From NCBI GenBank assembly GCA_947649495.1, contig CANSRU010000001.1, positions 242,837-306,836 on the forward strand: a DNA stretch of 64,000 nt, in the 5' to 3' direction. The notes beneath the pieces are model-generated. The model was not told where the DNA came from and did no database searches. It saw nothing but the letters and a program-made list of their open reading frames with translations. Shown here one piece after another: positions 34,829 to 44,148 of this stretch (the first letter of the stretch is position 1; each line of letters starts with the position of its first letter). The position numbers were made by a program, and so were the translations under genes. The DNA comes from an uncultured Porphyromonadaceae bacterium. GTDB lineage: Bacteria > Bacteroidota > Bacteroidia > Bacteroidales > Muribaculaceae.

Positions 34829-36025
34829 ATGCTCTCCGGAAAACATATAATACTTGGCATAACAGGTGGAATTGCCGCCTATAAGTCAGTGACACTGCTG
34901 CGCCTGCTTGTGAAGCGCGGAGCTGAAGTGCAAGTGGTGATAACCCCCTCGGGCAAGGAGTTCATAACACCGGTCACTCTGTCGGCACTCAGCGGCAAAC
35001 CGGTGATATGCGACTTTTTCACAGCCAACACAGGCGAATGGCACAGCCATGTGGACCTCGGTCTATGGGCCGATGCCATGGTGATAGCCCCCGCCACAGC
35101 CTGCACCATAGCGAAGATGGCCCACGGTGTAGCCGACAACATGCTCGTAACCACATATCTGTCGGCGAAAGCGCCGGTATTTGTAGCTCCGGCCATGGAC
35201 CTCGACATGATGGCCCACCCATCCACCACAGCCAATATCTCGCTGCTCCGCTCCTACGGCAACCACATAATAGAGCCCGCAGCCGGCGAACTTGCCAGCC
35301 ACCTCATTGGCAAAGGACGCATGGAAGAACCGGAAGAGATAGTGCGCGTGCTTGATGAATTTTTCAGCCGCCCTATGCCTCTGGCCGGTAAAAAGATGCT
35401 GATTACAGCCGGGCCTACTTACGAACGCATCGACCCGGTGCGGTTCATAGGCAATTTTTCAACAGGCAAGATGGGCTATGCCATAGCCGATGCGGCTGCC
35501 GCACTCGGGGCTGAAGTAACGGTGGTGAGCGGGCCGGTAAGCATCAAACCCACCCAACCGTCGGTCAAAGTGATTGATGTGGAATCGGCACGCGAGATGC
35601 ATGCGAAATGCATCGAACTCTTTCCCGGAAGCGACATTGCCGTTATGTGTGCCGCCGTGGCCGACTACACACCCGCCAATCCGGCCACTACAAAAATCAA
35701 ACGCGAACATTCTGACATTCCCGTAATAGAACTTGTAAAAAATCCCGACATAGCCGCCGCACTCGGAGCCATCAAAAAGCCTGACCAGAAAGTGGTGGGA
35801 TTCGCCCTTGAAACTGACAATGAGGAACAGAATGCCCGCGAGAAACTTCAACGCAAGCATCTCGACATGATAGTGCTCAACTCTCTGCGCGACCCCAAGG
35901 CAGGCTTCGGTACTGACACCAATAAGGTGACACTCATTGATTGCGCCGGAAATGCCACGCATTTCCCCGTGAAATCAAAACAGGAGGTAGCCATGGATAT
36001 CATCAATGCCATAATGGATTTATGA
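34829..36025 (+). CDS. coaBC: Bifunctional phosphopantothenoylcysteine decarboxylase/synthetase
   Basis: Two coenzyme A steps: CoaB joins 4'-phosphopantothenate with cysteine, CoaC decarboxylates it. 398 residues from MLSGKHIILGITGG; one base after the exonuclease stop. CoaC domain (about 1-185): the flavin-binding GITGGIAAYKS and the catalytic His in WHSHVDLG. CoaB domain: ITAGPTYERIDPVRFIGNFSTGKMG with the family N--SG-motif equivalent, and KIKREH near the nucleotide site. Ends overlapping the next start (ATGA). Confidence 0.95.
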   Translation: MLSGKHIILGITGGIAAYKSVTLLRLLVKRGAEVQVVITPSGKEFITPVTLSALSGKPVICDFFTANTGEWHSHVDLGLWADAMVIAPATACTIAKMAHGVADNMLVTTYLSAKAPVFVAPAMDLDMMAHPSTTANISLLRSYGNHIIEPAAGELASHLIGKGRMEEPEEIVRVLDEFFSRPMPLAGKKMLITAGPTYERIDPVRFIGNFSTGKMGYAIADAAAALGAEVTVVSGPVSIKPTQPSVKVIDVESAREMHAKCIELFPGSDIAVMCAAVADYTPANPATTKIKREHSDIPVIELVKNPDIAAALGAIKKPDQKVVGFALETDNEEQNAREKLQRKHLDMIVLNSLRDPKAGFGTDTNKVTLIDCAGNATHFPVKSKQEVAMDIINAIMDL

Positions 36026-36945
36026 CACCGGCAAAAAGGTTACATATAATTATTATATGTGTAGTGGCGGCATTCACCATTCCGTCAATCGCTGCCGCAC
36101 AGGAGCTGAATTGTACCGTCGAGGTCAACTCAAAGCAGATTTCAGGGAACGAGCAGGTGTTTCAGACACTGCAGGAGGCCATCAACGAGTATATGAACAC
36201 CACCAAATTCACTCCGGCCCAATTCTCACCCAACGAGAAAATAGACTGCCGCCTGTTTCTGACCGTAAAGGAATATGCCGACGATGTGATTAAGGGCGAC
36301 CTGCAGATACAGTCAACACGCCCGGTCTACAACAGCTCCTATACCACAACTCTGCTCAACTTCAAGGACAACAAAATAGAGTTCACCTACCGCGAGCATG
36401 AACCGCTTGTGTTTTCCGAGACCACAATGGAAAGCAATCTGACCGCCATACTCAACTACTATGCCTACCTGATTCTGGCTCTCGACTTCGACTCCTTCTC
36501 GCCACGTGGCGGACAGCCTTACTTCGACCGTCTGGCCACCATAGTCCAACTTGCACAGTCGTCGGGCGAGACGGGATGGAAAGCATTTGAGGACAACCGC
36601 AACCGCTCCGCAGTGCTCGGAGCATTTACCGACCCCAATACTGTAGGGCTGCGCGACCTCTATTACCAATACCACCGTCGCGGACTCGACGAAATGTCGG
36701 TAAGTCCTGACAAGGGACGCGCCACCATCACCTCGGCGCTCGATGCCCTTAACAAGATTTATGCCACCTCGCCGATGTCTGTAGGGCTATCAATGTGGCG
36801 CGATGCCAAACTTGACGAGATGGTAAACGTTTATTCCAAAGGGTCGCAGTCTGAACGCGATGATGTCTACGACCTGCTGTTCAAACTTTACCCAACCGAA
36901 CAGATACGGCTCAATGACATAAAGAACCCGCCACCTACACGCTGA
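36022..36945 (+). CDS. DUF4835 family secreted protein
   Basis: 307 residues from MTPAKRLHII, the ATGA start overlapping the coaBC stop. Signal peptide with cleavage near IAAA-Q (residue 26 or so). The DUF4835 body starts at QELNCTVEVNSKQISGNEQVFQTL and ends PTEQIRLNDIKNP. Function unknown. The family is conserved in Bacteroidetes next to coaBC and recN, so its position here supports the family call. Tight coupling with coaBC suggests a common translation unit. Confidence 0.85.
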   Translation: MTPAKRLHIIIICVVAAFTIPSIAAAQELNCTVEVNSKQISGNEQVFQTLQEAINEYMNTTKFTPAQFSPNEKIDCRLFLTVKEYADDVIKGDLQIQSTRPVYNSSYTTTLLNFKDNKIEFTYREHEPLVFSETTMESNLTAILNYYAYLILALDFDSFSPRGGQPYFDRLATIVQLAQSSGETGWKAFEDNRNRSAVLGAFTDPNTVGLRDLYYQYHRRGLDEMSVSPDKGRATITSALDALNKIYATSPMSVGLSMWRDAKLDEMVNVYSKGSQSERDDVYDLLFKLYPTEQIRLNDIKNPPPTR

Positions 36946-36971
36946 CGCCATAACCACACCCTTTCCGACCC

Positions 36972-38630
36972 ATGCTTGAAAACCTCCACATATCCAACTA
37001 CGCGCTTATCGACAAGGTTGACATTCAGTTCTATCCCGGTCTGAACATAATAACGGGCGAGACCGGTGCCGGCAAATCAATAATGCTCGGCGCCCTGTCG
37101 CTTCTGCTTGGCGGTAGAGCCGATGCAAAGGCCATACGCCACAGCAATGTGAAATCGGTGATTGAATGTACATTCAGAGTGGAAGGATACACCGCCCTCG
37201 AAGCATACTGCCAGGAAAACGACATTGAATGGCAACCCGACATCTGTATAATGCGCAGGGAAATATCCCCCAACGGACGCTCGAGGGCATTCATCAACGA
37301 CACGCCGGTGAATCTTGCCCAGTTGCAGGGTGTGGGAATGCAATTGGTCGACATCCATTCGCAACATCAGAACCAACTGCTGGCTCAGCCTCATTTCCAG
37401 CGGGATATAATAGACTGTCTTGCCGACAACGGCGAACGCCTGCGCCAATACACCGGACTGTACAATTCGTTCCGGACTGCGATGCGTGCATTCAAGGCTG
37501 CCAAAGCAGCCATAGCGCGCGACAGCGACAACGCCGATTTCATGCAATTCCAGCTCAATCAGATTGACGAGCTGAACATAGCGCCCGGCGAACTGTCAGA
37601 ACTTGAACGCGACCGCGATGCCCTCGCATCGCAGACCGACACTAAAGCCAACCTCTGCGAGGCTCTCGATGCACTGTCGGAAGGAAGAGCCAATATACTC
37701 TCTCTGCTCACCACCGTACAGGACTGCTGTTCTGAAATAGAAAGCTCGCTTGACCCTGACGACCGTATACCGTCGCGCTTAGCCGAGACAGCAACCGAAC
37801 TCGGAGACATAGCCGACACTCTTTCGGCTATAAATGCAGGCATAGCGGCAGACTCATCCGACCTTGATGAGATTGAATCCAGAATATCAGGCATATATTC
37901 CATGATGCGGAAACACCATGCCGACACACCTGAGCAACTGCTTGAGATAGCCGACGACCTGCGCACAAGGCTCGCAAGGATTGAAGACGCCGATGTAGTG
38001 CTCGCCGATCTGGAGAAAGAGGCCCGCACCACCCGCCGTAAAGCGATGGAAGCCGCCAAAGAGATATCGATGGCACGCACAAAAGCCGCCGCCGAGTTTG
38101 CCGACCGGCTTATGACCACCGCCACACCGCTCGGCATGAAAAATTTAGTGTGCGACATTGAGATTACCCCTGCCGACATGTCGGCCACAGGCATCGACAA
38201 TGTTGAATTCAAATTCGCTTTCAACAAGAACCAGACACCGATTCCCGTAAGCGGAGCTGCATCGGGCGGAGAGATATCCCGCCTTATGCTTTCCATAAAA
38301 TCCATAGTCGGACACCGCATGATGCTACCCTCAATCATATTCGACGAGGTAGACACCGGCGTGTCGGGCGATGTGGCCGCCCGGATGGGCAGGATGATGC
38401 TCGACACCTCGGCCGACATTCAGGTGATAGCCATAACCCACCTCCCCCAGGTGGCTGCTCTCGGGCAACATCACTTCAAGGTGTTCAAAGAAGACGATGA
38501 AGATGCCACACACACCCGCATTCTTGAACTTGACCGCGACCGCCGCGTTGACGAACTCGCCCTGATGCTCAGCGGCGACCCGAACAACACTGCGGCACGT
38601 ACCACAGCCATTGACCTTCTCTCCAGATAA
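36972..38630 (+). CDS. recN: DNA repair ATPase RecN
   Basis: SMC-like protein used in recombinational repair of double-strand breaks. 552 residues, full length. N-terminal ATPase half with Walker A GETGAGKS, and RREISPNGRSRAFIND; central helical coiled coil (about 160-350); C-terminal half with the signature ASGGEISRLMLSIKS, Walker B LPSIIFDEVDTGVSG and the ITHLPQVAALG switch. It starts 26 bases after the DUF4835 gene. Confidence 0.96.
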   Translation: MLENLHISNYALIDKVDIQFYPGLNIITGETGAGKSIMLGALSLLLGGRADAKAIRHSNVKSVIECTFRVEGYTALEAYCQENDIEWQPDICIMRREISPNGRSRAFINDTPVNLAQLQGVGMQLVDIHSQHQNQLLAQPHFQRDIIDCLADNGERLRQYTGLYNSFRTAMRAFKAAKAAIARDSDNADFMQFQLNQIDELNIAPGELSELERDRDALASQTDTKANLCEALDALSEGRANILSLLTTVQDCCSEIESSLDPDDRIPSRLAETATELGDIADTLSAINAGIAADSSDLDEIESRISGIYSMMRKHHADTPEQLLEIADDLRTRLARIEDADVVLADLEKEARTTRRKAMEAAKEISMARTKAAAEFADRLMTTATPLGMKNLVCDIEITPADMSATGIDNVEFKFAFNKNQTPIPVSGAASGGEISRLMLSIKSIVGHRMMLPSIIFDEVDTGVSGDVAARMGRMMLDTSADIQVIAITHLPQVAALGQHHFKVFKEDDEDATHTRILELDRDRRVDELALMLSGDPNNTAARTTAIDLLSR

Positions 38631-38665
38631 AACAGTTTTTTCAAATCCATTCAAACGACAATCCC

Positions 38666-39418
38666 ATGAACTCCGATTACATATTTGGCATACGCGCCGT
38701 GATGGAAGCCATCGAAGCCGGAAAAGAAATTGACAAGATTCTTATAAAGAAAGACCTCTCCGGGCCACTTGCCACAGAATTGCTCGACCTGATACATTCG
38801 CGAGGTATAGTGACACAGCGAGTGCCGGTAGAGCGCATCAACCGCATCACACGCAAGAACCATCAGGGTGTGGTGGCCATGCTGTCGTCGGTAACCTATC
38901 ACAGCCTGTCGCATCTCGTTCCAGAACTCTATGAAGCCGGCATGCTACCCTTTGTGGTGGTGCTCGACGGCATAACCGACGTGCGCAACTTCGGAGCCAT
39001 AGCCCGCACATGCGAATGTGCCGGAGTCGATGCCATTGTAATCCCGCAGCATGGAAGCGTAAGTGTAGGTGCCGATGCCGTAAAAACCTCAGCGGGTGCC
39101 CTGCTGCACATTCCGGTGTGCCGCGAGCGCAACATCCTTTCGGCCGTAAAATTTCTCAAGGATACAGGCTACAAGGTTGTTGCCGTAACCGAAAAAGCCG
39201 ATATCAACTACACCACAGCATCCTATACCGAACCGACCGCTCTCGTGCTTGGCTCGGAAGATACCGGCATATCACCCGAAGTGCTCCGCCACTGCGACAC
39301 CTACGTATCCATACCCATGTTCGGCCACATCGGTTCGCTCAACGTATCGGTAGCTGCCGGAGTGCTGATGTATGAAGTGGTGCGCCAGCGCCTGCAGGCC
39401 AACATGGAAGTGATCTGA
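38666..39418 (+). CDS. rlmB: 23S rRNA (guanosine-2'-O-)-methyltransferase RlmB (TrmH family)
   Basis: SpoU/TrmH knot-fold methyltransferase; RlmB methylates G2251 of 23S rRNA. 250 residues: substrate-binding N-terminal domain (YIFGIRAVMEAI), then the knot domain with motif 1 VLDGITDVRNFGAIARTCEC, motif 2 ALVLGSEDTGISPEVLRHCD and motif 3 IPMFGHIGSLNVSVAAGVLMYE. The target guanosine cannot be proven from sequence. 35 bases after recN and on the same strand. Confidence 0.9.
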   Translation: MNSDYIFGIRAVMEAIEAGKEIDKILIKKDLSGPLATELLDLIHSRGIVTQRVPVERINRITRKNHQGVVAMLSSVTYHSLSHLVPELYEAGMLPFVVVLDGITDVRNFGAIARTCECAGVDAIVIPQHGSVSVGADAVKTSAGALLHIPVCRERNILSAVKFLKDTGYKVVAVTEKADINYTTASYTEPTALVLGSEDTGISPEVLRHCDTYVSIPMFGHIGSLNVSVAAGVLMYEVVRQRLQANMEVI

Positions 39419-39489
39419 CACCAAGCCGCCACCTCCAAAACAGAAACAAAGCCACAAGCGTTTCTATTTCATAGAATGAAGAAACGTTT

Positions 39490-40203
39490 ATGGCCATTGA
39501 TTCCACAACTCATCCCATTGCCGCGCACCTCCGGCGCTACCTGCTGCCGGCGATGCACGTTGCTGTTCTCGCCGTATCGATACTTCTCATAGCCTACATC
39601 ACTTACGACACCCTGCTCAACATATCGTTCATTTCCAATCCACGGTATCTGCGTGTGCAGCTATGGGCCTGTATGTTCTTCATTGTCGAGATTCTGGTGG
39701 AATCCATGCTCGCCCCGAAACCATGGCGGGCATTGCTGCGCAACATCCCGTTCATCCTCATCTGCATCCCTTACATCAACATCCTGCACCACTGCAACAT
39801 AGCTGTGACGCCGGAAATATCCTATCTGCTGAGATTCGTCCCCATGATACGCGCCGCCTATGTCCTGGCCATAATGTGGGGATTCATGTCCAAAAACTGG
39901 ATTTCAAGCATGTTCGGAGCCTATATAATAATGCTCGTCACCACCCTTTACTTCCTTTCGCTAATGTTCTTTGTCGAGGAACACTTTGTCAACCCCGGTG
40001 TCACTGACTACTGGCAGTCGCTATGGTTCTCCATAATGCAGATGACCACCTGCGGCTCAAGCATAAGCCCCATCACCCCCACCGGCAAAGTGATAGGCGT
40101 GGTGCTGTCGGCCGAAGGCCTCATCCTATTCCCCGTATTCACCGTCTACTTCACCCACGCCTTTGCCCGCAACCATTCCACCGCCGAAAGCACCGGAAAC
40201 TGA
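39490..40203 (+). CDS. Potassium channel-like membrane protein with an altered selectivity filter
   Basis: 237 residues with about five to six membrane segments. A voltage-sensor-like N-terminal bundle (LIAYITYDTLL..., VQLWACMFFIVEILVESM, with RFVPMIRAAY as an S4-like stretch) precedes a pore: helix DYWQSLWFSIMQMTT, then CGSSISP, then an S6-like GKVIGVVLSAEGLILFPVFTVYFT. In true K+ channels the filter reads T-V-G-Y-G; here residues 186-191 are T-T-C-G-S-S. Ion selectivity may therefore differ. A hairpin (39459-39486) ends 3 bases before the ATG. Confidence 0.7.
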   Translation: MAIDSTTHPIAAHLRRYLLPAMHVAVLAVSILLIAYITYDTLLNISFISNPRYLRVQLWACMFFIVEILVESMLAPKPWRALLRNIPFILICIPYINILHHCNIAVTPEISYLLRFVPMIRAAYVLAIMWGFMSKNWISSMFGAYIIMLVTTLYFLSLMFFVEEHFVNPGVTDYWQSLWFSIMQMTTCGSSISPITPTGKVIGVVLSAEGLILFPVFTVYFTHAFARNHSTAESTGN

Positions 40204-40206
40204 CAC

Positions 40207-41691
40207 CTATTTGCGCGACAACAGCAAAACTTTCGCTCCCGAATTGTCCATACCGGGCATAGTCATCCCCACCGGAGCACCTATAAATGTCGGGTCGCAC
40301 ACCACATAACGTCTGCCGCCAAGCTCTATGTAATCGCCCGGCACCTCATCGTTGAAAGCCACAGCCGTGGCCAGATGTCCGGGATAATACACAAGAGCCA
40401 CGTCAAGTCCCATCAGGTCGCGTACAAGTCTGGAGAACAATATCGAACGGTCCTCGCAATCACAATAAGGATAATAGAGCGTCTCCTCGGCAAAGAATGC
40501 CCGGTCGCACCCCCACACCTTGTCGTCGTACTCATATTCAAATGCCGTCTGCACGAAGTTCAAAAGCCGGCATGCCGCTTCACGCTGTGGCATATTTCTT
40601 ATTCCTTCCTCCAGCGATGGGTACAGCAATCTCTTTACATCATCCGACATAGGCGTGTTGGCATACATGGCCCATCGTGTCATAAAATCATCGCCTGTGG
40701 CCGACGACGGATAGCCATCGTAGAAATCTATCAGATTCTTATTAACCTTCACCTCGGCCTTGACATCCTTATTACTCTGCGACTGCAAAACGCGGCTTTC
40801 CGTCGGCGTATGCACTAATGCAGGTGTACGGTCTATCCATAGCGACATAGGCTTCTCCTGAGGGAACGGGACATCACATATATGCAATTGCGTTTCCTGA
40901 CAGTCAAACACATACAGCATATCGCCCCCTACATCAAAACGCCTTGTACCATATATCTGATGCCGGCTCGCATAGAGTGGATAGACAGCGCCGTTACCCA
41001 TTCCGATGCGCACCTTATATCCCGACTGGCAGTATATGTATGCCTTAAGCATATTTGCCTCATTGCCTTTTCCGCCCATACATGCCTCCGAAACCGCATC
41101 AAGCAACTTCACATATCCCCAGTCGCCGAGAGCAAGACGCTCGCGCAGCTCCAGACAGTCGCGCAAAGTGTTGTCGTAGTCGCCGGCCGACAAGCGTTCC
41201 CAAAGTTTAGCCATTCCGCGTTCCGAACAATCTGTCAACCGGAAACGCAGCTCACGGTTAAACCTAACCTTGCATTCCGTACCGTAGAATCTGAACACGG
41301 CATACTCCTGACCGGGAGGCTCAGGCTGCTCGCGTATGGGGGCAGGCGGGGCAGGCTGAGGCGCGGGTGGCTGCGGTGTCACCACCTCCTCGATAGTTAC
41401 CGGAACACTTTCCGGCAGTTTATCGCGGTCCCGCTCAGGCATCACCACCGGTGGCCGTTTCTCATCCTTAGGGCGCTCCAACTCCGGCAACGACTTATAC
41501 CTTGCCCACGCCCTCCGCATAAACTCCGCATGCCTCCGATTAGCCTCCTCGCGAAAATCGCTGTAGTTTTTTCTGGCCCGGCTCTTAAACTCCTCATAAC
41601 GTGCACGCATATCCTCCGCACCCTTAGTCTGCGCCGATACGCCACAGCCCACACTGCCTGCCAATACAACAATTGCCAATAATCTCCTCAT
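40207..41691 (-). CDS. Secreted transglutaminase-like protein
   Basis: 494 residues. Signal peptide (VGCGVSA-Q region, about 21), then a Lys/Arg/Glu-rich helical part (about 30-90), a Pro-rich segment (QPPAPQPAPP) and a large unassigned middle. The C-terminal 110 residues look like a transglutaminase-like core: CDCEDRS with the nucleophile Cys, PGHLATAVAF (His) and VVCDPTFIGAPVG (Asp). Such domains may act as proteases or amidases in the envelope. It follows the caspase operon after a terminator, so it probably has its own promoter. Confidence 0.7.
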   Translation of the reverse strand: MRRLLAIVVLAGSVGCGVSAQTKGAEDMRARYEEFKSRARKNYSDFREEANRRHAEFMRRAWARYKSLPELERPKDEKRPPVVMPERDRDKLPESVPVTIEEVVTPQPPAPQPAPPAPIREQPEPPGQEYAVFRFYGTECKVRFNRELRFRLTDCSERGMAKLWERLSAGDYDNTLRDCLELRERLALGDWGYVKLLDAVSEACMGGKGNEANMLKAYIYCQSGYKVRIGMGNGAVYPLYASRHQIYGTRRFDVGGDMLYVFDCQETQLHICDVPFPQEKPMSLWIDRTPALVHTPTESRVLQSQSNKDVKAEVKVNKNLIDFYDGYPSSATGDDFMTRWAMYANTPMSDDVKRLLYPSLEEGIRNMPQREAACRLLNFVQTAFEYEYDDKVWGCDRAFFAEETLYYPYCDCEDRSILFSRLVRDLMGLDVALVYYPGHLATAVAFNDEVPGDYIELGGRRYVVCDPTFIGAPVGMTMPGMDNSGAKVLLLSRK

Positions 41692-41708
41692 AATCTGTCA
41701 AAATATGA

Positions 41709-41738
41709 CAAATGGCTGTGGAGTTCCACAACCATTTG
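41709..41738 (-). terminator. Terminator of the caspase operon
   Basis: CAAATGGCTGTGG (41709-41721) pairs with CCACAACCATTTG (41726-41738), one G-U pair on the minus strand, 4-base loop. Confidence 0.6.
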
Positions 41739-41760
41739 CCGTAACATTATCAATCTGTAA

Positions 41761-42378
41761 TCAGAATTTGTAGCCCACAGTAGCATAAAATGCTGCATTT
41801 CTAAGGCTACCCAATCCATCTCCGGTTTTCTGTATTGAAATAAAGCCAAGCTCATATTCCGCACCGAACACAAAACGATGATACTCAAAATCAATACCAA
41901 GATCGAGACCTACATCGAAACGGTTGCCACCATCCCAACCTTCCGACTTCTTGAACACGTCCCAGCTATCGCTATAGCCTTTTTCCTTATACTTCATGTT
42001 ACCATAGACACCTAAAGCAAAATAAGGACCGGCCTTCAATGTCATGTTCCAGCTATCGTTGATGTTCAGACGATAAGCGGCGAGCACCGGTATCTGAAGA
42101 TAAAGCAGGTCAATGGTACCTTCGCCTTTCTCGCCATATTCCTCCCAGTTCTCCTTAGCGCCTTTCCATGCTATTTCAAGCGAAGGCATGAGCGACCAGT
42201 CGGAAGTAAGAGGTTTTTCGATACCGGCACCGATTTTACCCACAAAATGGCTTGACATATCATCGGCATCGCCCCAGCAATGAGCCACACCAAGACCGGC
42301 TTTGGCATTCCAGGTAATCTGGGCCGAAGCACTCATGGCAGCAAAAGCCACCATCAATAAAAACATCAGTTTTTTCAT
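41761..42378 (-). CDS. Outer membrane beta-barrel protein
   Basis: 205 residues from MKKLMFLLMV (start chosen for a normal signal peptide, cleaved near SASA-Q). Repeated amphipathic strands with Tyr/Trp/Gly ends (WNAKAGLGVAHCWG, ADDMSSHFVGKIGAGIEK, KAGPYFALGVYGNMKY, RFDVGLDLGIDFEYHR) and a terminal aromatic FYATVGYKF fit an 8-stranded PorT/OmpX-like barrel. Last gene of the four-gene envelope operon, 36 bases after the caspase-fold gene. Function not known. Confidence 0.75.
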   Translation of the reverse strand: MKKLMFLLMVAFAAMSASAQITWNAKAGLGVAHCWGDADDMSSHFVGKIGAGIEKPLTSDWSLMPSLEIAWKGAKENWEEYGEKGEGTIDLLYLQIPVLAAYRLNINDSWNMTLKAGPYFALGVYGNMKYKEKGYSDSWDVFKKSEGWDGGNRFDVGLDLGIDFEYHRFVFGAEYELGFISIQKTGDGLGSLRNAAFYATVGYKF

Positions 42379-42414
42379 AACAAAATTAATTAAATGAATG
42401 GTTATCAATATATA

Positions 42415-44118
42415 TTAGAATTGCATCTTCTCCCACTTGGCTTTCATGCTCGCCGACACATTGACCGATGGCGTCTGCAATTTGTCATTCTCAAGCATGG
42501 AATTTTTCTTCACTTCACTTGAAAGCGTCTTGAACAGCTCACCAAACGATGATTTACCCTCGGTTTTCTTCAAGTGGTCAAGCAGAAAATAGGTGAACAT
42601 ACCATGCCGTTTATCCTTATATGCCAATGCTGTTTCATCGTCCGATGCCGCCGTGAACACCACCATATTACCGCTGAGCACCTCGTTTTTTGGCTTAATT
42701 GCCACACCGCGCGCTGCCACGAGAGCCTGCCCCGAGCCACGCTTCACACCGCTGAAACAAGCATCAAGCAGCACGGTGACACTCTGCGTTTTTATCTTGC
42801 CCAACCGAGCATACATATCGCTCAGTTTGAAACATGTGGTTATATCCTTCGGGAATCCGTCGGTAGGTATGAGATAGGCGGTCTTGTCCTTTTCGTTCGG
42901 AATCCCATGACCTGCATAATAGAACAAAATCTTGGAATTACCGCCCGATATGTCGGCCATGGTTTCTATCCAATTAAGGGCGCGTTTTATATCTGTATAA
43001 GATGCGTTAATAAAAGTACGTACCTGTTTTTCAGGAATACCGAGCGTCTTTATACAATATTCTTTGAACACATTACCATCACGTTCGGCATATTCCACCT
43101 CAGGCACATCTTCATATTTCTCATTGGCTATTATTATACAGTAGGTGTTGGCATTCTTGTCTGTTTTGACCATAGGAATATCCATATCAACATCCACAGG
43201 CGGAAGCTCAGGCCGGACCTGAGCCACAGATGCAGTAGCCATAAGCTCCGGTTGCGATTGTGGTTGCTGCTGTGACTGCACCGGAGCTGACTTTTCCTTA
43301 TCAGCCTTGCCACGACGGCCTCCGAACAGACCTCCAAGCATACCCTTCACGCCACCTGACTCTCCATTGTTCTTCTTAGCCTTTTCCTCCTTCTCTTTGC
43401 GTTTGCGCTCCTTCTCCTGCTCTTTTTCTTTATCCTTGGCCGCCTGTGCCAAAAGTTCCTGCTGCTGTTTGAGCAGTTTTTCCTGTTCTTTAAGCTGAGC
43501 TTTCAGTCGGGCAGCCTCCTCTGACTCTTTATCTTTCCGGACATCATTGGCCGATTTATCATCATCGCCATGTCTGGCCGTTTTCTCTTTAACGACAGAA
43601 ACCACCGACGATGACAGACTGGAGACTTTCTCTTTAGCCGCTGCAAACAGCGATTTATCATCGCCATCCTTGACCCATATTTCATGCCCATGGCGCAACG
43701 ACGATTCTTCTATCTGAGCTGAAGCTATGAGAAACGACATACCGGCATTGTCGCGAAACGCATTTTTACCAACATGACGTACAGTAGAAGGAATCAATAC
43801 CGACTGTAGCTTACGGAACTCATTGAAACAGAACTTATCTATCTCCTCAACGCCCTCCTCAATCACCAGATTCACCGTGGAATAATTCACTCCATTCATG
43901 AAGGTACTCACAGACTTCACCGGATAGTTTTCGGCTTTATATGTAATCACCGCCGGTATGGTAACTTCGGGAGCCTTACTGTCGAAACTTTTTATACATG
44001 CCTTACCATGAGATATTTTCCCTTTGAATTCCACACCATTGTAAGAGTATGTAAATCCCTGGGCCATGGCGGAAAGTACTGGCAGTAGAAGATTCAAAAC
44101 TATAATTATGCGTTTCAT
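42415..44118 (-). CDS. Secreted caspase-fold (C14) protein with leucine-rich-repeat-like and coiled-coil parts
   Basis: 567 residues. Signal peptide ending at MAQ (residue 20); a BspA-like repeat region (about 60-125: VEEIDKFCFNEFRKL..., STVRHVGKNAF); a Lys/Glu-rich coiled coil (about 196-250); a Gln/Pro linker; and a caspase domain from about 325. The catalytic pair is in place: His404 in YYAGHG and Cys454 in LLDACFSG, so it is probably an active cysteine protease in the periplasm or at the surface. Partner genes of the DUF4384 and LPP20 types are just upstream, and the beta-barrel gene just downstream. Substrates unknown. Confidence 0.85.
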   Translation of the reverse strand: MKRIIIVLNLLLPVLSAMAQGFTYSYNGVEFKGKISHGKACIKSFDSKAPEVTIPAVITYKAENYPVKSVSTFMNGVNYSTVNLVIEEGVEEIDKFCFNEFRKLQSVLIPSTVRHVGKNAFRDNAGMSFLIASAQIEESSLRHGHEIWVKDGDDKSLFAAAKEKVSSLSSSVVSVVKEKTARHGDDDKSANDVRKDKESEEAARLKAQLKEQEKLLKQQQELLAQAAKDKEKEQEKERKRKEKEEKAKKNNGESGGVKGMLGGLFGGRRGKADKEKSAPVQSQQQPQSQPELMATASVAQVRPELPPVDVDMDIPMVKTDKNANTYCIIIANEKYEDVPEVEYAERDGNVFKEYCIKTLGIPEKQVRTFINASYTDIKRALNWIETMADISGGNSKILFYYAGHGIPNEKDKTAYLIPTDGFPKDITTCFKLSDMYARLGKIKTQSVTVLLDACFSGVKRGSGQALVAARGVAIKPKNEVLSGNMVVFTAASDDETALAYKDKRHGMFTYFLLDHLKKTEGKSSFGELFKTLSSEVKKNSMLENDKLQTPSVNVSASMKAKWEKMQF

Positions 44119-44148
44119 ATTATGAGATTAGTATTTGACAATATGATT

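Noticed and set aside
42415-44118. Caspase-fold gene as part of a CRISPR- or toxin-type defence system
   Set aside because: The protein has a signal peptide and its neighbours are envelope proteins; there is no nuclease, Cas gene or other defence gene.
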